Positions 27,319-36,169 of a stretch of 64,000 nt of DNA are shown here, piece by piece (the stretch's first letter is position 1; each line of letters begins with the position of its first letter). The DNA is from Halotia branconii CENA392. GTDB lineage: Bacteria; Cyanobacteriota; Cyanobacteriia; Cyanobacteriales; Nostocaceae. A program made the position numbers and the translations under genes. The notes under the pieces were generated by a model. The model was not told the DNA's origin. It made no database searches and was given only the letters and a program-made list of their open reading frames with translations. The DNA lies in contig NZ_CP124543.1 of NCBI RefSeq assembly GCF_029953635.1, forward strand, positions 723,455-787,454. Direction: 5' to 3'.

Positions 27319-29034
27319 TTAAAACAAGAAGTACCTTTGCGCCATTGGTAAAACTGTTGCGGGTTCACAAATTAGCAACTCACCATCTGCCCTCACTTCG
27401 TAAGTTTCGGGATCAACTTCAATCTCAGGTAAAGCATCATTTAGCTTCATATTTTGTTTACTCAATTGACGTATTCCGGAAACCGCAACTGCTGACTTTT
27501 TTAAACCCAATTGGGTAGGCATGTCCCTTTCTAAAGCTGTTTGGGAAACAAAAGTTAAGGATGTGGCGTGACGCGCCCCAGCAAAACTGCCGAACATCGG
27601 ACGCATATACACAGGTTGCGGTGTGGGAATACTAGCGTTAGCATCGCCCATTTGTGACCATGCAATCATGCCGCCTTTAATTACTATCTCTGGTTTCACG
27701 CCAAAAAACGCCGGCTGCCATAAACACAAATCTGCAAGTTTGCCTTCTTCTACTGAACCTACATATTGAGCAATTCCATGAGTAATTGCCGGATTAATAG
27801 TATATTTAGCAACATATCTTTTGGCTCGAAAATTGTCTGCTTTTTGCTCAGTTCCTTGTGGGTTAAGTGTTCCTCGTTGCACCTTCATTTTGTGGGATGT
27901 CTGCCAGGTGCGAATTATTACCTCACCGACTCGTCCCATCGCTTGAGAATCAGAAGCAATCATGCTAAATGCTCCTAAGTCGTGCAAAATATCTTCAGCA
28001 GCGATAGTTTCTCGGCGGATACGGGATTCGGCAAAGGCGACATCTTCAGGAATCCCCGAATCGAGGTGATGGCATACCATCAGCATATCCAGGTGTTCTT
28101 CTAAAGTGTTGACAGTATAAGGACGTGTGGGGTTAGTGGAAGATGGTAGAACGTTAATTTGGCTGCAAACTTTGATAATATCCGGCGCGTGTCCACCGCC
28201 TGCACCTTCAGTATGGTAAGTATGGATAGCACGATCTTTGAAAGCAGCGATCGTATCTTCCACAAATCCAGCTTCGTTTAGGGTGTCGGTATGGATTGCC
28301 ACTTGTACATCATACTCATCGGCAACACTAAGACAAGTATCAATTGTTGCGGGTGTAGTTCCCCAGTCTTCATGCAATTTTAAACCCATTGCCCCAGCTT
28401 GCACTTGTTCCACAAGTCCTTGGGGTTGGCTGGTATTGCCTTTGCCCAAAAATCCTAAATTCACAGGAAAAGCATCAGCCGCTTGTAGCATCCGGTAAAT
28501 ATTCCAAGGGCCTGGGGTACAAGTAGTGGCATTCGTACCTGTAGCAGGGCCAGTACCACCGCCAATCATTGTAGTAATACCAGAAGCGATCGCCACTTCA
28601 ATTTGTTGGGGGCAAATAAAATGAATGTGACTATCAATTCCGCCGGCTGTAAGAATCATGCCTTCTCCAGCTAAAGCTTCGGTTCCAGGGCCAATAATAA
28701 TATCTACATTATCTTGAATATAAGGATTTCCAGCTTTACCAATTTTAAAAATCTTGCCATCTTTTATACCAATATCTGCTTTGACAATACCCCACCAATC
28801 GAGAATCAAAGCATTAGTAATGACTAAATCTACCGCACCATCGGCATTAGAAATAGGTGATTGTCCCATCCCATCCCTAATAACTTTACCGCCGCCAAAT
28901 TTAACTTCATCACCGTAAGTTGTAAAGTCTTGTTCAACTTCAATAAATAATTCTGTATCAGCAAGTCGGACGCGATCGCCTACTGTTGGGCCATAAGTTT
29001 CGGCGTAGGCACGGCCATCCATTCTGTAAGGCAT
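27319..29034 (-). CDS. ureC: Urease alpha subunit
   Basis: UreC is the catalytic nickel subunit that hydrolyses urea to ammonia and carbamate. From ATG 29034 it has 571 residues, preceded by AGGAG; the longer TTG-started frame to 29082 adds sixteen atypical residues. Signatures seen are [20 protein letters not shown], the metal site HIHFICPQQ, carbamylated-Lys region GLKLHEDWG, the flap [20 protein letters not shown] and [10 protein letters not shown]. No ureA or ureB is next to it: upstream is almost 1 kb of noncoding DNA. Confidence 0.96.
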   Translation of the reverse strand: MPYRMDGRAYAETYGPTVGDRVRLADTELFIEVEQDFTTYGDEVKFGGGKVIRDGMGQSPISNADGAVDLVITNALILDWWGIVKADIGIKDGKIFKIGKAGNPYIQDNVDIIIGPGTEALAGEGMILTAGGIDSHIHFICPQQIEVAIASGITTMIGGGTGPATGTNATTCTPGPWNIYRMLQAADAFPVNLGFLGKGNTSQPQGLVEQVQAGAMGLKLHEDWGTTPATIDTCLSVADEYDVQVAIHTDTLNEAGFVEDTIAAFKDRAIHTYHTEGAGGGHAPDIIKVCSQINVLPSSTNPTRPYTVNTLEEHLDMLMVCHHLDSGIPEDVAFAESRIRRETIAAEDILHDLGAFSMIASDSQAMGRVGEVIIRTWQTSHKMKVQRGTLNPQGTEQKADNFRAKRYVAKYTINPAITHGIAQYVGSVEEGKLADLCLWQPAFFGVKPEIVIKGGMIAWSQMGDANASIPTPQPVYMRPMFGSFAGARHATSLTFVSQTALERDMPTQLGLKKSAVAVSGIRQLSKQNMKLNDALPEIEVDPETYEVRADGELLICEPATVLPMAQRYFLF

Positions 29035-29240
29035 AATACACTCCTGGATATTGATTAAAATAATAATGTAAAGACGCGTCATGACACATCTCTACAAATT
29101 ATCAATAAAACTTACGCACGAACTCTCTGAAACTCGTATTTCTCCGTGTCCTCTGTCTTGAAAAGTTTGTTACGGGGGGAACGCAAAACTTAATCCCAGC
29201 CCCCTTCCCTTTCTACGGTGTATACACAAGTTGCTTTATC

Positions 29241-29408
29241 AACATTGTTAATGTATCGGTTGACGTTGTGAATGCAACGACTGACATTGTTGAGGTATTA
29301 GTTGACATTGTGAATGCAACGACTCGCATTACTAATGTAACGACTGACATTGTTGATGTATTAGTTGACATTGTGAATGCAACAACTGGCATTACTAATG
29401 TAACGACC
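29241..29408. repeat. 21-bp tandem repeat, eight exact-length units
   Basis: Eight consecutive 21-bp units such as GACATTGTGAATGCAACGAC+T and GACATTGTTGATGTATTAGT+T, with unit types alternating. As 21 is a multiple of three, the array is an open frame encoding heptads (DIVNATT, DIVDVLV, GITNVTT), ending in TAA directly after unit 8. I found no start codon or ribosome site for it, so I treat it as a repeat rather than a gene. It lies about 200 bp upstream of ureC. Confidence 0.8.
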
Positions 29409-30066
29409 TAAATACCTTTTCAAAAGGGGAACTTTGATTCTAGTTTCCCCTTTTTTAAGGGGTAATAGCAATGCACAACTTTAGTACTGAGTTTAGCCTG
29501 AGCGTTGATTGCTGAGCGCAGTCGTAAAGCCTGCGGCATAGCTACGCTTAACGCGCAGCCTCTTTGACAAAAGAAGAGTACAGTCGAAGTAGCTGAAGGA
29601 CTATTCTGGATACTCCTCGAAAAAGTGGGTTTCCCGTCGCCTTTTATTAATTTTTAAATTTCATTCTTTAATTCAGCAACGCCTAATTTCTTACGTAAAT
29701 TCTCTCAAGATAAATTCTTTATATTTGAGTGATATAGGCTCTAAAAGCAGTCGAACTGTGGAAATCTTTAAATCTCAAAGTTCAATACTCTTTTTTTGAG
29801 AATGTATTTTAATTTACTAATATTTTAAGGCAAATCGCGGTGGTTTATAGTGCCTTAAATTTGACATCAAAGCTTTTGCAGTATTACCTGTAACACAATA
29901 GCGATGAATTTCATCGAATCTTCAAAAAGAAAAAGTTTAAGTAATCTTATAAAAGAGCTAAAGTTTTGTTAAGATGCTAATGCTAGGAGTTTTTTCACGG
30001 GAATTATTCAGTCAGTGCGTGAAGAAATAAAAAGTACTAGCAACACAGAGTAAAGAAGGTGAAGCA
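29409..30066. other. Intergenic region with dispersed repeats
   Basis: Contains CCCCTTTTTTAAGGGG-type DNA (29440-29463), a TACTGAGTTTAGCCTGAGCG fragment and an element with CCTGCGGCATAGCTACGCTT (about 29538-29575), present in inverted form at about 59035-59075. The last 400 bp are AT-rich and presumably hold the promoter of the 45-codon gene that follows. Confidence 0.5.
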
Positions 30067-30204
30067 ATGACCACCTATGTTTTTTTTGAAGATGCCCTCC
30101 GGATGCTTACTAATGCCTATTTGCTATCAGCAGTGTTGCTAATCGCAGCTTCGGGCATAGGTTTGGCAGTCATCGAAACGATTGAGAAAACAGGAGAACG
30201 CTAA
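30067..30204 (+). CDS. 45-residue single-helix membrane protein
   Basis: ATG at 30067 opens a 45-codon frame: MTTYVFFEDALRMLTNAYLL, a hydrophobic stretch (SAVLLIAASGIGLAVIE) and a charged end (TIEKTGER). AAGGTGA lies 6 nt upstream, a fair ribosome site. One membrane helix follows an amphipathic N-terminus. I do not recognise the family; the size is that of small thylakoid or respiratory-complex subunits. It could be a leader for the downstream TerB-like gene, 170 bp away. Confidence 0.5.
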   Translation: MTTYVFFEDALRMLTNAYLLSAVLLIAASGIGLAVIETIEKTGER

Positions 30205-30374
30205 GTTAAATCCTGGCGATGTACTTTTTGCCAAAAAGCATTGAGTGCAGGTGTTCGCTGCGAAGCCGTCCTGGGAACACTAAGCAATGAAAGTCTCACA
30301 GCGTTACAGGATTATCTGACAATCTGCACAGGTAACTGTATCGCTACTGAGACCTCAATCCAGGAGCAACTAGC

Positions 30375-30821
30375 ATGAATTTATTAAACACAGTCCTGGG
30401 CATAGAAAACCCTGCCCCAGCACTCCTCAGTCCGGCGGAAGCTTTTGCAGCTATCACTTTGGCAACAACAGCTTCAGATGGTTATCTTTCCAATGAGCAA
30501 GCGCTTTGTATATCCTCTGTGCTTTATCGGATTAATCTTTTTAAAAGTTATACCGATGAGCTTATGAATGGGTTATTTGATAAAATCCTAGGTATTCTAA
30601 GGCAAGACGGTTTTAATTCCTTATTTAACGCAGCTAAAGAGTCTTTATCTCAAGACTTACGGGAAGCAGCTTTTGCTGTAGCCACCGACTTGATTTTAGC
30701 TGAAGGTGTTGTCACCGAAGACGAAAAAAATTTTTTAATTGATTTATCTCAAGCTTTAAGCATTTCCTCTGAAATAGCCATCCAAATCATGCAAGTGATG
30801 ATGATCAAAAATCAGGGATAG
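30375..30821 (+). CDS. TerB-like (tellurite resistance family) protein
   Basis: A 148-residue all-helical protein with the TerB pattern: LSPAEAFAAITLATTASDGY (acidic metal-site region), NGLFDKILGILRQDG, LREAAFAVATDLILAEGVVT and EDEKNFLIDLSQAL. TerB domains bind metal at membranes and occur in stress and conflict systems. Here it stands alone, with a strong terminator after it. Function is uncertain beyond the fold. Confidence 0.82.
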   Translation: MNLLNTVLGIENPAPALLSPAEAFAAITLATTASDGYLSNEQALCISSVLYRINLFKSYTDELMNGLFDKILGILRQDGFNSLFNAAKESLSQDLREAAFAVATDLILAEGVVTEDEKNFLIDLSQALSISSEIAIQIMQVMMIKNQG

Positions 30822-30878
30822 ATTTTAGAAATTATAATTACTACCCAACTATAAGTAACACATAAAATATAAATTAAG

Positions 30879-30911
30879 TAGTGCCAAAGGAGTAAAGCTT
30901 TTTTGGCACTA
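30879..30911 (+). terminator. Rho-independent terminator after the TerB-like gene
   Basis: TAGTGCCAAA and TTTGGCACTA form a perfect 10-bp stem; the 13-nt loop ends in a T-run and more T's follow (TTCTTATTG). It separates the TerB-like gene from murF. Confidence 0.75.
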
Positions 30912-30991
30912 TTCTTATTGTAATTTTGCCAAAATCTGTAAAAATATTAACTTTAATACTTTAATATCCTTTACCCCTCTTTTTTATTAAT

Positions 30992-32344
30992 ATGCCTTGG
31001 TCTGCTTCCATACCCCAACTAATTGAAGTTCTTTTATCCCATCCTGTAAACTTATCTGAAGCTGCTTTAGCACAAGTAAGTAGTGGTATCCAAACAGACA
31101 GCCGCCTTCTCAAGCCAGGTGAAGTGTTTCTAGCTTTGCGGGGTGAAAAGTTTGATGGTCACGAGTTTGTGCCTACAGCGATCGCTAAGGGTGCTATAGC
31201 TGCAATTGTCGATTTTGCCTACGAAAATCCAGGATTACCTGTATTGCAAGTAGAAAACACCTTAAAGGCATATCAACAAATCGGCAGATGGTGGCGCGAT
31301 CGCTTTCATATTCCTGTGATTGGGGTGACAGGTTCTGTAGGCAAAACCACAACCAAAGAACTGATTGCGGCAGTTTTGGCAACGCAAGGATCAGTTCACA
31401 AAACTTATGGTAATTTTAACAACGAAATCGGTGTCCCTAAAACACTCCTAGAACTTGATGCCGAAGATGACTTTGCCGTGATTGAAATGGCAATGCGCGG
31501 TAGAGGGCAAATTGCCGAACTCACGCACATTGCAAACCCTACCATTGGATTGATTACCAATGTCGGCACGGCGCATATTGAGTTACTGGGTTCTGAAGTG
31601 GCGATCGCTGAGGCCAAATGTGAGTTATTAGCCGAAATGTCGAAGGATAGTGTGGCGATTCTCAATTATGACAATTCTTTGTTAATGACCACCGCCAAGA
31701 AAGTTTGGTCAGGAGAAGTTTTGACTTATGGTCTTTCTGGTGGTGATATCCAAGGGCAGTTGAGCGATAGCGAAACTATAGAAGTAGGAGGAATGCAATT
31801 GCCTTTACCCCTACCTGGCCGCCACAATGCCGCTAACTTCTTGGCAGCTTTAGCAGTAGCAAAAGTCTTGGGAATTGATTGGTCAAGCCTGAAAGATAAT
31901 GTAAAAGTGGATATGCCCACGGGGCGATCACAACGGTTTACTTTGCCCAACGATGTATTAATCTTAGATGAGACATATAATGCTGCACCAGAAGCTATGC
32001 TTGCAGCTTTACAGTTATTGGCAGACACACCCGGAAAGCGCAAAATAGCCGTGTTAGGTGCAATGAAAGAATTGGGAGAGCGATCGCTCCAACTGCACCA
32101 GCAAGTAGGAGAAGCAGTACGAAATTTGCAATTAGATGGTTTATTGGTTTTGGTGGATGGACAAGATGCAGAAGCGATCGCTAAAAGTGCCGGGAGTATT
32201 CCATCGGAGTGTTTTGCTACACATGGCGAGTTGATTGCCAGATTGAAGACATACGTACAAACAGGCGATCGTTTATTATTCAAAGCTGCTCATTCAGTGG
32301 GGCTGGATCGTGTTGTTAATCAGTTTCGCTCAGAATTTCCTTAA
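30992..32344 (+). CDS. murF: UDP-N-acetylmuramoyl-tripeptide--D-alanyl-D-alanine ligase MurF
   Basis: MurF adds D-Ala-D-Ala to the peptidoglycan precursor in the cytoplasm. The 450-residue Mur ligase has an N-terminal UDP-binding domain (GIQTDSRLLKPGEVFLAL), the ATP site VTGSVGKTTTKE at residues 112-123, NEIGVPKTLLELD, GTAHIELLGS, and the C-terminal domain with DETYNAAPEAMLAAL and LGAMKELGERS. Length is typical. It appears monocistronic. Confidence 0.96.
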   Translation: MPWSASIPQLIEVLLSHPVNLSEAALAQVSSGIQTDSRLLKPGEVFLALRGEKFDGHEFVPTAIAKGAIAAIVDFAYENPGLPVLQVENTLKAYQQIGRWWRDRFHIPVIGVTGSVGKTTTKELIAAVLATQGSVHKTYGNFNNEIGVPKTLLELDAEDDFAVIEMAMRGRGQIAELTHIANPTIGLITNVGTAHIELLGSEVAIAEAKCELLAEMSKDSVAILNYDNSLLMTTAKKVWSGEVLTYGLSGGDIQGQLSDSETIEVGGMQLPLPLPGRHNAANFLAALAVAKVLGIDWSSLKDNVKVDMPTGRSQRFTLPNDVLILDETYNAAPEAMLAALQLLADTPGKRKIAVLGAMKELGERSLQLHQQVGEAVRNLQLDGLLVLVDGQDAEAIAKSAGSIPSECFATHGELIARLKTYVQTGDRLLFKAAHSVGLDRVVNQFRSEFP

Positions 32345-32657
32345 GAAAGACAAATACAATCACCCATGTCTGGCGATCGCAATTTTAAGATCGATCGCTA
32401 TTTTGGCGTTGCTGATTGAAAATATGAATTTGTCTCACGCAAAGGCGCAAAGGCGCAAAGAAAAAGAAAGGTAATTTTGGCATTTCATCTGCTGATTCAG
32501 AAACGCCGCTATTTTCATCTAGCAATCTTTCGCAAAAAGATGTAGATTTTTGATAAAACATCAGTAATTTTACCGTAATTGCTTTAATTCATGATGTAAT
32601 CAATGAAGTTACAGAAAAAATCGCTCCTCAACTATTGGATACGCTAAAGAGGTAAAG
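32345..32657. repeat. Repeat-bearing gap upstream of the EACC1-caspase pair
   Basis: Contains TCTCACGCAAAGGCGCAAAG at 32433-32465, plus AT-rich DNA that may hold the promoter of the EACC1-caspase operon. No gene is seen. Confidence 0.55.
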
Positions 32658-33035
32658 ATGGTCTCTAAATCTAATGTCAAACTAACGATCGCTCTTGCTA
32701 ATCCAGACTTAGATCCAGAGAAACAAGAACGGGAAACGCGAAATCTCTTGCGAGAAATTAGAGACTTAGATGTAGAAAGTGCTGAACTTGTAGCAGTTAC
32801 AGAAACTCCTGAAGGCGCAAGGGCATTTGGAGGTTTTTTGCTGGGGGTGTTGAAGGCAGAAGTGAGCCTAGCTAATTGTAAGAAAGTATTGGGATTTTTA
32901 GGCGATCGTTTGGGGAACAAAACCATTGAGTTGGAAGTTGAGGCTAATGGTAAGAAACTCAAAGTCAAAGCTAGCAGTAAAGAAGAGTTAAACGCCGCCA
33001 TTGAACAAGCTCAAAAGTTTATCGCAGGTAATTAA
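32658..33035 (+). CDS. EACC1 (effector-associated constant component 1) family protein
   Basis: A 125-residue protein: VKLTIALANPDLDPEKQERE, then a segment typical of the family (LLREIRDLDVESAELVAVTE, PEGARAFGGFLLGVL) and a C-terminal beta/alpha unit (NKTIELEVEANGKKLKVKA). I recognise it as EACC1, a small component found next to caspase-like and other effectors in multi-gene bacterial conflict systems. Only 30 bp separate it from the caspase gene on the same strand, so the two are almost surely co-expressed. How it controls the effector is not known. Confidence 0.8.
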   Translation: MVSKSNVKLTIALANPDLDPEKQERETRNLLREIRDLDVESAELVAVTETPEGARAFGGFLLGVLKAEVSLANCKKVLGFLGDRLGNKTIELEVEANGKKLKVKASSKEELNAAIEQAQKFIAGN

Positions 33036-33065
33036 GAAATTCCAGCAGTAAGGAAGAATAGCGAG

Positions 33066-35594
33066 ATGGCGAAAGTAGCACTTCTAATAGGAGTTAGTGA
33101 GTATGAACCTGATCTTACCCCATTGCCAGCAGCAGCAAAAGATGTAGAGGCAATGCAGCGAGTTTTACAACACCCAGAGATTGGCGGTTTTGATGAGGTA
33201 AAAGTGCTGGTAAATCCTCAACGACATGAGATGGAGGAAGCGATCGAAATCTTGTTTGATAATCGTCAAACAGATGACCTCTTGCTGCTATTTTTCTCTG
33301 GTCATGGCATTAAAGATGAAAATGGTAAGCTTTACTTTGCAGCCCGTAATACCCGCAAAAATGATAAAGGAGTATTAGTTAAGGCAACAACAGTACCAGC
33401 TAGCTTTGTGCATGATGTCATGAGCAATAGTTATTCCAATCGTGAGGTAGTGATTCTCGATTGTTGCTTTAGTGGCGCGTTTGCTGAAGGTATGGCGGCT
33501 AAAGATGATGGTTTTGTGGATGTCAAGAACCAACTAGGTGGAGAAGGGCGAGCTGTTCTCACATCTTCGACTTCTACCCAATTTTCATTTGAACAACAAG
33601 GAGCAGATACCTCAACTTACACCAGCTACATAATTGAGGGGTTAGAGACTGGTGCAGCAGACCGGGATGAAGATGGTTGGATATCTGTTGATGAATTGCA
33701 CGAATATGCTGCCAAGAAAGTGCAAGAAAGTACACCAGCCATGAAACCAGAGATATATCCTGTCAAAGGTGGCTTTAAAATCAAGCTTGCCCAAGCACCA
33801 AGTAATGATCCCAGACTTACATATATTCGAGAAGTTGATTATTGGGTAGAGGGTGGTAATGGTGAAATTTCCATTGCTGGTCGCGCTGCATTGGATGCAC
33901 TACAAGAAACGCTAAAACTATCACCTGAAGACGCTGCTGGAATTGAAACTCAGGTTTTAGCACCTATCGAAAACAAAAAGATAAAATTGCAGCGATATGA
34001 GCTAGCGTTCCGCAACGAGATTGAACAAGGGTTTCCTCTCAGTGACCAAGCTAGTGCAGATTTGAAACGTCTTCAACAATTGTTAGGACTCAGAAATGAA
34101 GATATAGCTTTAATCGAAGTTCCGATAATTGCCGAACAGCAATCTACACCTCCGGTAGTTGTTAATTCTCAATATCACCAAAATAACAATTTTAAATACT
34201 ATGTAGGAGCTTGCATTATCGGGATAATAGGAATACTTGTTGGTGGTAGTGGTACTGTAATCTACTTTTTTAAAACCAGAGAGATATCTCAACCTGTAGT
34301 TCAGCCTATAGTAAACTCCTGTACTAAAGAGACATATACTTTAAGCGACAGAATCAGCTTAGGTGAAGAAATTTTATTAAAACAAGATACGAACCCAGAT
34401 AAAGAAGCTGGAGTTAAAGCATTTTTAGAAGGTAAGTGTCAAATTGCTATTGACAAGTTAAATTTATATCGTAAAGCTAACCGTCCAGATCCAGAAGCAT
34501 TAATTTACTTGAATAATGCTAAGGCTCGTCAGCAAGGAGAGCGTCTTAAAATTGCCGTCAGCGTACCCATTGGTACAAATTCAAATGTAGCAAAAGAGAT
34601 GTTACGCGGTGTAGCTCAAGCTCAAGATGAGGTGAATAGCAGTGGTGGCATTAATCGCAAAGTTTTAGAAGTAGCGATCGCTAATGATGATAACAATTCA
34701 AGCGAAGCCCAAAACATTGCCAAACAGTTCAGCAACGATCAAACTATTTTAGCTGTAGTGGGACACAACGCGAGCGAAGCTGCCGTACCTGCTGCATTTG
34801 AGTATAAAAGTGGGAAGCTAGTGATGCTTTCTCCGACCAGTTTTGATCAACGCCTATCTGGTCTTAGCAACTATATATTCCGTACTGTTAATACTAACAA
34901 TTTAGCAAAAAGCCTTTCTGATTACAAAATCAAGATCACTGCCAAAACCAATATTGTCATTTGTGTCGATCCTGAGTCTCCTGATAATAAGTGGTTTGCA
35001 GATGAGTTTACCAAAGTCATAGAACAGGCTAATTATAAAATTAATCCTATCTCTTGTAACCTTTCTGACTCTACTCTTGATCCTAATGCTATAATTTCTC
35101 AAGCTATAGGCAGCGGAGCAGATGGTTTGTTATTGGCTCCTTATATAAACAGAATTGATAAAGCTCTAGAAATGGCACGAGTTAGTAAAGGACGGTTACA
35201 GTTATTTAGCAGTCCCACAATGTACACGCAACAAACCCTAGCGGAGGGAAAAGCCGATGTTAACGGTATGGTATTAGCTGTACCTTGGTATCCTCAAGCA
35301 ATTCTTAAACATCCCTTTGCACAAGATGCTCAGAAACTTTGGGGTGGACCTGTAAATTGGCGAACAGCGACAACCTATGATGCAACCAAGGTAATAATTG
35401 CAGGTTTACAAAACAGTAATAACCGTGAGGAATTGCAAAAGACGCTGCACAGTCCAGGTTTTTCAGTCGAAGGTGCAACAGGAAAGATTCAGTTTTCACA
35501 ATCAGGCGATCGCATAAACAATGACATATTTTTAATCAAAGTTCAACAAAGACTTGGCACTGATAAATATGAATTTGTGCCGCTTCAACCTTAG
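33066..35594 (+). CDS. Membrane-tethered caspase fused to a periplasmic ligand-binding domain
   Basis: 842 residues. Residues 1-240 form a caspase (C14) domain: MAKVALLIGVSEY, LLLFFSGHGIKDENGKLYFA (His80) and VVILDCCFSGAFAEG (Cys134), so the His/Cys dyad is intact. An EF-hand-like loop DRDEDGWISVDEL lies at 199-211. Residues 252-352 carry a helical module also seen in cyanobacterial kinases (AALDALQETLKLSPEDAAGI, ADLKRLQQLLGLRNEDIALI). One membrane helix spans 379-402. The remainder (about 493-842) is a LivJ/type-1 periplasmic-binding fold (RLKIAVSVPIGTNSNVAKEM, DEVNSSGGINRKVLEVAIAN, AVVGHNASEAAVPAA). Inferred topology: protease inside, ligand sensor outside. Confidence 0.9.
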   Translation: MAKVALLIGVSEYEPDLTPLPAAAKDVEAMQRVLQHPEIGGFDEVKVLVNPQRHEMEEAIEILFDNRQTDDLLLLFFSGHGIKDENGKLYFAARNTRKNDKGVLVKATTVPASFVHDVMSNSYSNREVVILDCCFSGAFAEGMAAKDDGFVDVKNQLGGEGRAVLTSSTSTQFSFEQQGADTSTYTSYIIEGLETGAADRDEDGWISVDELHEYAAKKVQESTPAMKPEIYPVKGGFKIKLAQAPSNDPRLTYIREVDYWVEGGNGEISIAGRAALDALQETLKLSPEDAAGIETQVLAPIENKKIKLQRYELAFRNEIEQGFPLSDQASADLKRLQQLLGLRNEDIALIEVPIIAEQQSTPPVVVNSQYHQNNNFKYYVGACIIGIIGILVGGSGTVIYFFKTREISQPVVQPIVNSCTKETYTLSDRISLGEEILLKQDTNPDKEAGVKAFLEGKCQIAIDKLNLYRKANRPDPEALIYLNNAKARQQGERLKIAVSVPIGTNSNVAKEMLRGVAQAQDEVNSSGGINRKVLEVAIANDDNNSSEAQNIAKQFSNDQTILAVVGHNASEAAVPAAFEYKSGKLVMLSPTSFDQRLSGLSNYIFRTVNTNNLAKSLSDYKIKITAKTNIVICVDPESPDNKWFADEFTKVIEQANYKINPISCNLSDSTLDPNAIISQAIGSGADGLLLAPYINRIDKALEMARVSKGRLQLFSSPTMYTQQTLAEGKADVNGMVLAVPWYPQAILKHPFAQDAQKLWGGPVNWRTATTYDATKVIIAGLQNSNNREELQKTLHSPGFSVEGATGKIQFSQSGDRINNDIFLIKVQQRLGTDKYEFVPLQP

Positions 35595-35636
35595 TTTTGC
35601 AGCTTTACTTAATAGCGATCGCATCCATTTTTTCAC

Positions 35637-35858
35637 TCACAGCAACTCGATAAACTCATCAACACTCAACCCAACCTGTCTAATAATTGCTCGTAAAGTT
35701 CCTTTGTCTAATTCTTGATGATTTGGGACAACCACTTCAGCAAAAGGCTCGTCTCGACGTAAGATAATATGGCTTCCACGTTGCCGTAAAACGTAGAAAT
35801 TACCATTTTTTAATGTTTTAATGCACTCCTGACCAGAAATTATCGGCAGCTTACTCAT
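35637..35858 (-). CDS. hicA: HicA-family mRNA interferase toxin
   Basis: A 73-residue HicA with the dsRBD-like fold: LPIISGQECIKTLKNGNFYV, QRGSHIILRR carrying the catalytic His30, and VVPNHQELDKGTLRAIIRQVG. HicA toxins cleave mRNA and tmRNA. It starts inside the last codon of hicB (4-bp ATGA overlap), so antitoxin comes first, as in one of the usual arrangements. Confidence 0.9.
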   Translation of the reverse strand: MSKLPIISGQECIKTLKNGNFYVLRQRGSHIILRRDEPFAEVVVPNHQELDKGTLRAIIRQVGLSVDEFIELL

Positions 35859-36064
35859 ACATCGACCAAAACAGTTTCCAAATGATCTTCTGGAATAGGC
35901 CGATTTTCTTCTTGTAAAACCTCAATATATAGTTCTATAGCTTCCTTGATGTTGGCAATAGCTTCTATTTTCGTTTTTCCCTGACTGATACAAGCAGGTA
36001 AGCTAGGACATTCAGCCACCCAATAACCATCTTCTCCTGGATAAATTATTACTTGCCGTTTCAT
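35855..36064 (-). CDS. hicB: HicB-family antitoxin
   Basis: A 69-residue HicB with the partial RNase-H-like fold: KRQVIIYPGEDGYWVAECPS, LPACISQGKTKIEAIANIKE and AIELYIEVLQEE. It lacks a clear C-terminal DNA-binding domain, so it may be of the short HicB type. It precedes hicA with a 4-bp overlap, completing a type II toxin-antitoxin module next to the caspase operon. Confidence 0.88.
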   Translation of the reverse strand: MKRQVIIYPGEDGYWVAECPSLPACISQGKTKIEAIANIKEAIELYIEVLQEENRPIPEDHLETVLVDV

Positions 36065-36169
36065 CTATTACTCCTACAACATATCTGGATTGTTCCCCAA
36101 CTCTCTTAATCTAGCTTCCAAGCGAGCAGCTTTTTCAACAGCAGCTTGAGCTTGTGTAACTGCGGCTTC

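Noticed and set aside
29241..29408. CRISPR array or gene of a heptad-repeat protein
   Set aside because: Units of 21 bp follow directly without spacers, and the open frame has no recognisable start codon or ribosome site.
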